Assembly (NCBI GenBank): GCA_035354435.1
Contig: DAOQAY010000133.1
Span: 1-7,770 of the forward strand
Reading direction: 5' to 3'
Origin: JAKLDO01 sp035354435
GTDB taxonomy: Bacteria > UBP6 > UBA1177
Length of the DNA: 7,770 nt
Of this stretch, positions 1 through 5,190 are shown piece after piece; position 1 is the first letter of the stretch; the number at the start of each line of letters is the position of its first letter. Made by a program: the position numbers and the translations under genes. Below the pieces are notes generated by a model. It was not told the origin of the DNA and did no database searches. It worked only from the letters and a program-made list of their open reading frames with translations.

Positions 1-99
1 CTTCTTGATATTGATAAGAATCTTTTAAAAGTGCGGTTGCATCGTGCAAGGGCAAAACTTGAAGAAATGATAGAGAAAAATATGAGTTTTTTTAAATGA
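1..99 (+). CDS. ECF-type RNA polymerase sigma factor, C-terminal end only
   Basis: The first 32 codons are open from the window edge to TGA at 97-99; the start lies outside the window. The peptide reads LLDIDKNLLKVRLHRARAKL and then an acidic/basic tail. The VKxRLHRARxxL pattern is the recognition helix of sigma-70 region 4 in ECF sigma factors, which contacts the -35 element. The assignment rests on this short motif, but the context supports it strongly. The next gene encodes a single-pass membrane protein of anti-sigma type, and an ECF-like promoter begins 2 nt after this stop codon. The protein would direct RNA polymerase to promoters of the TGTAACTTT/GTC type found at 101 and 1664 (inference). 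The subgroup cannot be set from 32 residues. Confidence 0.82.
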   Translation, partial: LLDIDKNLLKVRLHRARAKLEEMIEKNMSFFK

Positions 100-100
100 G

Positions 101-130
101 TGTAACTTTTCAGGCAGTTATTGTGTCTTA
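101..130 (+). promoter_or_regulatory. ECF-type promoter for the anti-sigma/outer-membrane protein genes
   Basis: TGTAACTTT (101-109) carries the AAC core typical of ECF -35 elements. GTCTTA (125-130) matches the GTC-containing ECF -10. Taking TAACTT and GTCTTA as hexamers, the spacer is 16 bp. The same core with the same spacing recurs at 1664-1693, which argues against chance. Transcription would start near 135-138, giving a leader of about 15-20 nt before the ATG at 154. The promoter sits between the sigma gene and its putative anti-sigma gene. The sigma factor could therefore raise its inhibitor without raising itself from this site (inference). Confidence 0.68.
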
Positions 131-153
131 CTTTTGAGGAAACTGGAGTTATG

Positions 154-753
154 ATGAATAAAACTATGCCTGAAAATATTTATGCGGAGCTTCTGCAGTC
201 TGTAAAAGCTGAAAATCCTGAAATATCATCTGAATTAAGGCTGAAACTTCGGAAAAAGCTTGAAAAAGCTGCTTCTGAAAAGAGGAGACCCTCAGGTCAT
301 TTCAGGATGGTGCTTGCTGTTGCGGCATCTGTGCTGGTTGTAATAACTTCAATAATATTAGTCAGTTATAATTCTAATGACAACTCCGTGCAAAGAAAGC
401 TGGTGAATGAATCCACCGTAAAGAGTGGAAAACCGGTCACTATAAAACTCAAATATGATGCAAAAGATTATTTCAAAAATGTTAAATTTTCTATTGATCT
501 TGATGAAGGGGTCGCTTTTTTTACGAAAGACAGCGAAATAAGAAGTATGAGATCACATTCATGGGAAGGGTCCTTGCAAAAGGGTGAAAATGTCATTCCT
601 TTCGTAGTAAACACTTCCAGAAAAGGAAAAATGAAAATTATTACCAAAGCGGAATACAACGATTTTTCTTTTGAGAATGAGATAATTCTTGATGCAGGAG
701 AGTCTTTGATTACGGTTTCTATGTTTTCACTGGATACGGTAGCGATAAGATGA
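154..753 (+). CDS. Single-pass membrane anti-sigma-like protein with periplasmic Ig-like domain
   Basis: Protein of 199 aa. The cytoplasmic N-terminus (residues 1-51) is helical, highly charged and ends in a Lys/Arg-rich stretch. A hydrophobic segment at about 52-70 is the only membrane span, giving an N-in, C-out topology. The exported part (about 80-185) looks like a beta-sandwich, with a SFxIDLDEGVxFF strand and a later WEGxLxKGxNxIPF pattern like that in the outer domains of anti-sigma factors (recalled family resemblance). The start is ATG 154, 5 nt after GGAG (145-148). ATG 151 is possible, but the in-frame TTG at 121 lies inside the promoter. The gene directly follows an ECF sigma fragment, so its likely job is to sequester that sigma factor at the inner membrane. 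It has no cysteine, so it is not a zinc-binding (ZAS) anti-sigma factor. Its stop overlaps the next start (ATGA, 750-753), suggesting translational coupling. Confidence 0.68.
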   Translation: MNKTMPENIYAELLQSVKAENPEISSELRLKLRKKLEKAASEKRRPSGHFRMVLAVAASVLVVITSIILVSYNSNDNSVQRKLVNESTVKSGKPVTIKLKYDAKDYFKNVKFSIDLDEGVAFFTKDSEIRSMRSHSWEGSLQKGENVIPFVVNTSRKGKMKIITKAEYNDFSFENEIILDAGESLITVSMFSLDTVAIR

Positions 754-1655
754 TTTCAACGAAATTTCAGAAAACTTTTGTAATATTAATGCTTCTTTTC
801 CCAGTGTTTTCCATGTTTCCTGAATCTGACAGAGATCCTTTTTCAGCAACCGTGGAAGTTGAAGAGGGTGAAAATGTCATAAGCTGGGAATCCGCAATAT
901 TCGGAAAAAAGGAAAATAAAGAAGAAATTGTCAGGCAGAATGATGAAGGTGTAACTGAACCTTCTGAAAAAAAGGCTGATACCGTATACTCTTCTTTAAA
1001 GGAAAGTACAACTGCCGATAATAATACAGCAGATGTTTCTCAGACAGAAACCCCGGAGTCTGTTGAAGTGAAAAAAACCGGCGAAAACAATGAAAGCTAC
1101 TCTTCTAAAGATCCTGAATGGGGAAGATATTATGGAAAGTTGCCGGAGCTTGAAAATAAATATTCCAGTGCAGATAAAAAAGATGCTATGAATGGATCTG
1201 GTGCTGGAGAGGCAAAAACTGAAGAACCATTCATGTTTCCTATCGATCTTCTGCTCTGGAGCCATGGAGGTGATGGATATAACCCCATGATAAATACAGG
1301 TGTCAAGGTAAGTTACATGAATATGTATTCGGTGGTTTCTGTCGGAACTGATTTTAGTGACAGTCTGTACCGTCCGCTTTCTCTGGGATTGTCGGCAGGC
1401 GGATTTTACAAGCTCAGTGATTTTTCAATTTCTGCCGATCTGGGATATGAAATGATGTGGGATTTTGGAAATAACAGTACAATTAATGATTATGCACTTG
1501 GACTTAGAGCTGGACTTTCTTACAATATCTGGAGCTGGTTTGCAATTTCTGCAGGAGCCGGAGTGAACTACAGCGTCCTTAAAGATTCAAATTTTGAGGA
1601 TGGCAGATTTGTCCCAATGATATTCGGTGGTTTTGAATTTAATCTGATAAAATAA
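750..1655 (+). CDS. Predicted outer-membrane beta-barrel protein with long charged periplasmic linker
   Basis: Protein of 301 aa in three parts. Residues 1-24 form a signal peptide (basic MISTKFQK, then a hydrophobic run to about 22); the cleavage site is unclear. Residues about 25-155 are low complexity, rich in Glu, Lys, Ser, Thr, Asn and Asp, and probably disordered. Residues about 160-301 alternate hydrophobic and polar residues in strands rich in Gly, Tyr and Ser (for example LGLSAGGFYK and ISADLGYEMMW), with a final FGGFEFNLIK strand. This is the look of a small 8-strand-type OmpA/OmpX-like barrel, not a porin. The ATG is embedded in the stop of the upstream gene and has only a weak ribosome site, so translation is probably coupled. 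Being third in a sigma/anti-sigma operon, it could be an outer-membrane sensor or effector feeding the anti-sigma factor (inference). No specific family was recognised. Confidence 0.7.
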   Translation: MISTKFQKTFVILMLLFPVFSMFPESDRDPFSATVEVEEGENVISWESAIFGKKENKEEIVRQNDEGVTEPSEKKADTVYSSLKESTTADNNTADVSQTETPESVEVKKTGENNESYSSKDPEWGRYYGKLPELENKYSSADKKDAMNGSGAGEAKTEEPFMFPIDLLLWSHGGDGYNPMINTGVKVSYMNMYSVVSVGTDFSDSLYRPLSLGLSAGGFYKLSDFSISADLGYEMMWDFGNNSTINDYALGLRAGLSYNIWSWFAISAGAGVNYSVLKDSNFEDGRFVPMIFGGFEFNLIK

Positions 1656-1663
1656 AAAATAGT

Positions 1664-1693
1664 TGTAACTTTCCGGAAAGGATAAATGTCAAA
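1664..1693 (+). promoter_or_regulatory. Second ECF-type promoter, in the intergenic region
   Basis: TGTAACTTT (1664-1672) and GTCAAA (1688-1693) reproduce the element at 101-130. The first nine bases are identical, GTC lies exactly 24 nt after the first T in both, and a TTGAG at the expected start region (1697-1701 versus 134-138) also aligns. It begins 9 nt after the stop of the barrel gene. No protein-coding gene follows in this direction. The only downstream element is a terminator about 75-100 nt away. Confidence 0.62.
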
Positions 1694-1696
1694 GTA

Positions 1697-1794
1697 TTGA
1701 GAAGTCTGGGATAAGGTTTAGAACAATTATTTCAGGTGCCTCATATCTGGATGGGTTGAACACACGGCCGGTCGTTAATTCGACCGGTTTTTTT
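1697..1794 (+). ncRNA. Candidate ECF-sigma-dependent small RNA
   Basis: This is a segment of about 95-98 nt bounded by an ECF-type promoter (1664-1693) and a strong intrinsic terminator (1768-1794). The 5' end is estimated from promoter geometry, not measured. No usable reading frame is present: ATG 1686 reads MSKY-stop and ATG 1751 is followed by one codon and a stop. A pyrimidine-containing stretch, TGCCTC (1737-1742), is complementary to GAGGCA at 3050-3055, which includes the ribosome site of the barrel gene at 3060. This is only 6 bp and may be chance. The layout matches sRNAs that envelope-stress sigma factors use to lower outer-membrane protein synthesis. The alternative is a leftover or read-through terminator for the upstream operon. 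Confidence 0.48.
1768..1794 (+). terminator. Rho-independent terminator
   Basis: A perfect 7-bp GC-rich stem, CCGGTCG (1768-1774) and CGACCGG (1781-1787), encloses a TTAATT loop and is followed by seven T (1788-1794). The stem can be extended by G-U pairs. The T-run exists only in the + direction, so it ends the candidate sRNA and any read-through from the sigma operon. It overlaps the last bases of the convergent glycosyltransferase gene but does not serve that gene. Confidence 0.88.
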
Positions 1795-2941
1795 ATTTTA
1801 TCTCGTGAAGTCTTTTCTGAATGAAACCAAGAATATCGGAAGATCTTTTCAAATAGGTGAGATCTTTCACATCATTGTATGCCTGAGAGCTCAATCTTTC
1901 ACAAAGTTCCTCACTTGAAATAAGTTCAGAAAGCCCGTCATGCGCCTTTTCAAAATTATCAGGTTCGACAAGTTTTGCATTGACATTGTTTTTTAAAACA
2001 CTTGCAAGATCAGGCGAATCGGGACCGAAGATCACCCTTTTTGTTGCCATATATAAAAATGTTTTTATCGGCAGAACAGTGTTTCCGACTTTGTGCAGAG
2101 GACCGAGTGTCGGAGGGATTACAAGAATGTCTGAAGCGTATAAGTATTCAACAACTTTATCGAATTTCAGCCACGGAACGATTTTCACATTTTCCATTGT
2201 CTCCGCTCTTTCTTCAATTGCAGTTCTTTCCTTTGATCCGGCAATAACAAAATATGCTTTTTTTTCGACCTGTGCCAGATCAAGGATTATGTCGATCCCT
2301 TTTTTAGGTGAAACATGTCCGGCGTATGTCACTATCCGTCTGTTCTGGGGCAGTCCGAGCTTTTTTCTCGCTTCGGATTTCGTTAAAACCGGAGATATCC
2401 TTTTAGGGTCGTATCCGTTCTGTTTAGGCAGTATTTTGTTTTTTGAAACTCCTGCCCTTATAAAACTTTCTGCTGCGAATTCGGAATGAATTACCGCGCC
2501 GAGGAATTTCTGCGACCTGTCAAATCTCCTGAAAAGCCAGCCCATAAAAAAGAGCTGGTCGGGCCAGTTTCTGTAAGTCTCGTAAATTACAGGCTTATTA
2601 GTGAATGCCAGAACAGATATAACGGTGGGGAGATTCCTTGTATAAATTACATCACATTTTCTGACAGACTTTGAAAAAAGCGATATGACTGCATGGGCTG
2701 TTTTTTCGATGAACCTGTATGACGGGAAAAAACTTTTTTTATATTCCAGTGAAAAAGAAGGTTCTATCTGATAAAAATCCGACAGTTCGTTTGCACTTGA
2801 ATGTCCGCCTTTGAATTTTTCAGGAAGAATAAGGGTTATTTCAGCTCCATTCTTACCGAGAGTATACACCGTCTGCATGATCTGTTCACAGTCAGTTTCG
2901 GTATTTGGAAAAAGCTGGTCATTTATGTAAGCTATCTTCAT
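1793..2941 (-). CDS. GT4-family (GT-B fold) glycosyltransferase
   Basis: Protein of 382 aa, the usual size for the family, with no signal peptide; cytosolic. The N-terminal Rossmann half starts MKIAYINDQLFPNTET and contains CDVIYTRNLPT (about 96-106). The C-terminal half has TYAGHVSPKKGID (205-217), whose Lys-Gly normally binds the donor phosphates, VIAGS (232-236), a DILVIPPT strand (271-278) and LPIKTFLYMATKRVIF (290-305), which corresponds to the donor-site SPLKxFEYMA block. Here the usual Glu of FEYMA is Leu296 and the first position of the E-x7-E motif is Thr288, so donor binding or activity may differ. The start ATG at 2941-2939 follows GAGGTGG. It probably adds a sugar to a surface glycan or glycolipid; donor and acceptor cannot be told. 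The gene is alone on this strand and diverges from the barrel gene. Confidence 0.83.
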   Translation of the reverse strand: MKIAYINDQLFPNTETDCEQIMQTVYTLGKNGAEITLILPEKFKGGHSSANELSDFYQIEPSFSLEYKKSFFPSYRFIEKTAHAVISLFSKSVRKCDVIYTRNLPTVISVLAFTNKPVIYETYRNWPDQLFFMGWLFRRFDRSQKFLGAVIHSEFAAESFIRAGVSKNKILPKQNGYDPKRISPVLTKSEARKKLGLPQNRRIVTYAGHVSPKKGIDIILDLAQVEKKAYFVIAGSKERTAIEERAETMENVKIVPWLKFDKVVEYLYASDILVIPPTLGPLHKVGNTVLPIKTFLYMATKRVIFGPDSPDLASVLKNNVNAKLVEPDNFEKAHDGLSELISSEELCERLSSQAYNDVKDLTYLKRSSDILGFIQKRLHEIK

Positions 2942-2960
2942 CGTCCACCTCGTTTGAAGA

Positions 2961-2988
2961 ATATTAATTATTGTTATGCAGATGTCAA
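2961..2988 (-). promoter_or_regulatory. Sigma-70-type promoter for the glycosyltransferase
   Basis: Read on the - strand there is a perfect -35 TTGACA (2988-2983), a 16-bp spacer and TAATAT (2966-2961, 4 of 6 matches to TATAAT). Transcription would start near 2954, giving a leader of about 12 nt before the ATG, with the GAGGTGG ribosome site inside it. Confidence 0.55.
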
Positions 2989-2997
2989 TCCGGCAGT

Positions 2998-3026
2998 TTG
3001 CAATATTAAAGGTTTTTGCTTACAAT
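2998..3026 (+). promoter_or_regulatory. Sigma-70-type promoter for the barrel/GGDEF genes
   Basis: TTGCAA (2998-3003), a 17-bp spacer and TACAAT (3021-3026). The start point would be near 3033, about 27 nt before ATG 3060, which supports the later start codon over the upstream ATG at 2976. Its -35 lies 9 bp from the -35 of the divergent glycosyltransferase promoter, so both promoters share one short control region. Confidence 0.6.
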
Positions 3027-3047
3027 ATGGTGTTTTCTTTAATATAC

Positions 3048-3053
3048 AGGAGG
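3048..3053 (+). promoter_or_regulatory. Ribosome binding site deciding the start at 3060
   Basis: AGGAGG lies 6 nt before ATG 3060. The frame is open from ATG 2976, but that ATG has no such site, falls upstream of the predicted promoter, and would put 28 extra residues ahead of the signal peptide. Confidence 0.8.
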
Positions 3054-3059
3054 CAAATT

Positions 3060-4040
3060 ATGTGCAGATTTGTTATTGGGGCTATTCTTTTTCTTTTTAT
3101 TCTACAGATTTACGGGCAGGAGAATGCGGATGTGTCCCAGTCAGTAATACCGGCAAAAGAGACGCATCATTCTGTTTATTTCAAACCCAAACTTTCAGTG
3201 AGTTTTACAGACAGCAGGCATGTTCCGGGAGTTACAGACGGAATTTATTTTAACACCGATCTGGATGTTGTTCTGAATTACAAATACAAAATGGAAATGC
3301 ATGAATTTCTTGTTGATTTTCTTTTGAAAGAAGGGATCAGTTATACTCCGGTGTTTGATGGTTTTATTATTTCATCGGATCTGACTAAGCTTGATCTGCA
3401 ATATAATTTAATGTTCCACAAAAAATGGGGCTGGTATTTGAAAGCAGGACTTGAGACACATCTGTTCAACGGTTATGATTATCAGACTGAAAAAACCGAA
3501 TATATTGTTGACAGTGTCAGGAAACCAGCGGCAAAAAAATATCAGACGACTTCTTCAGGTCTGCCGTTATTTCTTTATGAAGGTACCGGTCTGCTTCATA
3601 GACCTATTGATGAGGAAAACACAAAACTTGAGTTTAATCTCGGTCTTGTTGCAAGACAGGTCTGGGTCGGTGATTCTCTGAAACTCGATGATGATGCTGC
3701 AACTCCGGAAAGAGAAATGACTTCACTTACAGATATTTACGAGGTCGGTGGTGAGTTCGGAGCTACATACAAAGGAACTATTGAGGATAAAAAGCTCGGT
3801 TATGATATTATGGCAAAATTTATTATGCCTTTTTACAGCAAGGAAAGAGAGAATCTAGGGCTTTCATGGAAAGATGTTCTTCAATTTGACGGACATGTGA
3901 AAATAGATTTTATAATTAACAAATATGTTTCGTTCAACTACACTTTTACTGTGAAAAGAGATTTTGCGATAATAAAGGAATGGCAGCTGACAAATGGACT
4001 TTATCTTACCCTGTTCTATGAACTTGATAAGAAATATTAA
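3060..4040 (+). CDS. Predicted outer-membrane beta-barrel protein, family not recognised
   Basis: Protein of 326 aa. It starts MCRFVIGAILFLFILQIYGQ, a signal peptide with cleavage probably after about residue 19. The Cys at position 2 is before the hydrophobic core and so is not a lipobox. The mature part consists of alternating hydrophobic/polar strands such as LDVVLNYKYKMEM, LQYNLMF, WGWYLKAGLETHLF, VSFNYTFTV and a last LYLTLFYEL strand near an aromatic C-terminus. All of this is typical of an outer-membrane barrel of roughly 10-14 strands. The W-x-Y-x(n)-F-x-GY block faintly recalls DUF3078-type barrels, but this was not verified. The GGDEF gene begins 19 nt downstream with no terminator between, so the two are probably co-transcribed. 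Confidence 0.68.
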   Translation: MCRFVIGAILFLFILQIYGQENADVSQSVIPAKETHHSVYFKPKLSVSFTDSRHVPGVTDGIYFNTDLDVVLNYKYKMEMHEFLVDFLLKEGISYTPVFDGFIISSDLTKLDLQYNLMFHKKWGWYLKAGLETHLFNGYDYQTEKTEYIVDSVRKPAAKKYQTTSSGLPLFLYEGTGLLHRPIDEENTKLEFNLGLVARQVWVGDSLKLDDDAATPEREMTSLTDIYEVGGEFGATYKGTIEDKKLGYDIMAKFIMPFYSKERENLGLSWKDVLQFDGHVKIDFIINKYVSFNYTFTVKRDFAIIKEWQLTNGLYLTLFYELDKKY

Positions 4041-4059
4041 TATTTTCTGATGGTGGAAA

Positions 4060-5187
4060 ATGTTTAATGGCATAAAAGAAATATTTTCTGCAAAAAATAC
4101 ATGGATAACAGGCAATTATCCTGAAAGAGGAATAGAATTCAGGACATACATGCTGTTTCTGCTGGCAGCGATATTCATGAATCTGCTCGGTCTTCTAAGT
4201 GATTTTACCCTTGGTAACTATTCAAAGTTCTCACTTATGGTAAAAATAACGATCACGGCTTTGCTTGCATTCAATTTTGTGTGGTCGAGATTTGCGGATT
4301 CATGGCGCTGGACAAATTTTATAACGGTGTTGATCATACCGTTTTTTTTCCTTCCGGGAGGATGGTTGACAAATGGAGGAATGATAGGCGGATTCCAGTA
4401 TTATCCGGTTATTATGGCTATGATCATAACAGCCATAAGCCGTGGATGGTTCAGGTCGGTAATGCTTTTAATCCATTTCACGGTACTTTTCATACTTGTA
4501 TACAGTCCTGAATTTCGTAATGGTTTTGACGGATGGGCAAACCCTGAGTCATTAATACCTGATATTGCAATGAAAAGAAGGGTCATTCATCTTTTTATAA
4601 ATATGATTATGACCAGTGTTCTTTTTGGAATTTATGTGCAGAAGATCAGGCATCAGACATGGCTCATTCAGGAAAATTCGGCAAAACTTGCGGTGCTTTC
4701 CACAACTGACAGACTTACTCAGACAAGCAATCACAGACACATAATGGAAGAGCTTGATAGCGAAGTTGCCAGATCAGCAAGATACGGTTCCGAATTATCT
4801 GTGCTTCTGATAGATGTCGGATTCGGAAAGCTCCGGGATACGAACACCTTCTTTTCGTGCAAGGATATCATTCTTAAAGATATCGGAAGGACGCTAAAAG
4901 CCAATTTAAGAAATACAGACAAAGCCGGAAGATACGGAGCAGAGGAATTTATAGTGATTCTGCCTGAACAGTCGCTAGCAAAAGCTGTTATTGTTGCTGA
5001 AAAATTGCAGAGTGTCATTGAAAAAATGGAAAATACGCAATGTGAATGGAAAGGTGTCAGCATAAGTATCGGTGTCGCTCAATGGAAAAAAGATGAACCT
5101 CCTGCGTTCCTTCTTTCCAGAGTTAATTCTGCAATGATAAAGGCCAGAGAATCAGGCAGGAACTGTGTTATAACTTCAAACGATTAA
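4060..5187 (+). CDS. Six-TM membrane protein with degenerate GGDEF (diguanylate cyclase) domain
   Basis: Protein of 375 aa. About six hydrophobic spans lie at roughly 29-49, 59-76, 86-104, 114-127, 132-149 and 175-194, forming an uncharacterised membrane sensor region. A short linker helix leads to the GGDEF domain (about 212-372), which begins TTDRLTQTSNHR, like tDpLTGlxNRR. GGDEF enzymes make c-di-GMP from two GTP. Here the signature is GAEEF (293-297), with Ala at the second Gly. The metal Asp252 is kept, but the usual second Asp of DxD is Gly254, and the FKxIND-x-GH stretch is poorly conserved. The RxxD inhibitory site (Arg284-Asp287), five residues before the signature, is intact, as are SISIGVA (335-341) and the terminal ARESGRN (362-368). 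It could be a weak cyclase or a c-di-GMP-binding receptor. The ribosome site is a modest GGTGGA close to the ATG. Confidence 0.85.
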   Translation: MFNGIKEIFSAKNTWITGNYPERGIEFRTYMLFLLAAIFMNLLGLLSDFTLGNYSKFSLMVKITITALLAFNFVWSRFADSWRWTNFITVLIIPFFFLPGGWLTNGGMIGGFQYYPVIMAMIITAISRGWFRSVMLLIHFTVLFILVYSPEFRNGFDGWANPESLIPDIAMKRRVIHLFINMIMTSVLFGIYVQKIRHQTWLIQENSAKLAVLSTTDRLTQTSNHRHIMEELDSEVARSARYGSELSVLLIDVGFGKLRDTNTFFSCKDIILKDIGRTLKANLRNTDKAGRYGAEEFIVILPEQSLAKAVIVAEKLQSVIEKMENTQCEWKGVSISIGVAQWKKDEPPAFLLSRVNSAMIKARESGRNCVITSND

Positions 5188-5190
5188 GCA

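Noticed and set aside
121..153. TTG start at 121 for the anti-sigma-like gene
   Set aside because: It lies within the ECF -10 region and ahead of the expected transcription start; GGAG 5 nt before ATG 154 is far better.
950..955. TGTAAC within the barrel gene
   Set aside because: No GTC at the required spacing.
996..1265. Open frame of 89 codons on the - strand
   Set aside because: It is antisense to the low-complexity linker of the barrel gene; no ribosome site or motif.
1980..2489. Open frame of 169 codons on the + strand
   Set aside because: It lies entirely antisense to the well-supported glycosyltransferase gene and shows no family motif; a shadow frame.
2801..3253. Open frame of 150 codons on the + strand
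   Set aside because: It spans the divergent promoter region and overlaps both flanking genes in other frames; no plausible protein features.
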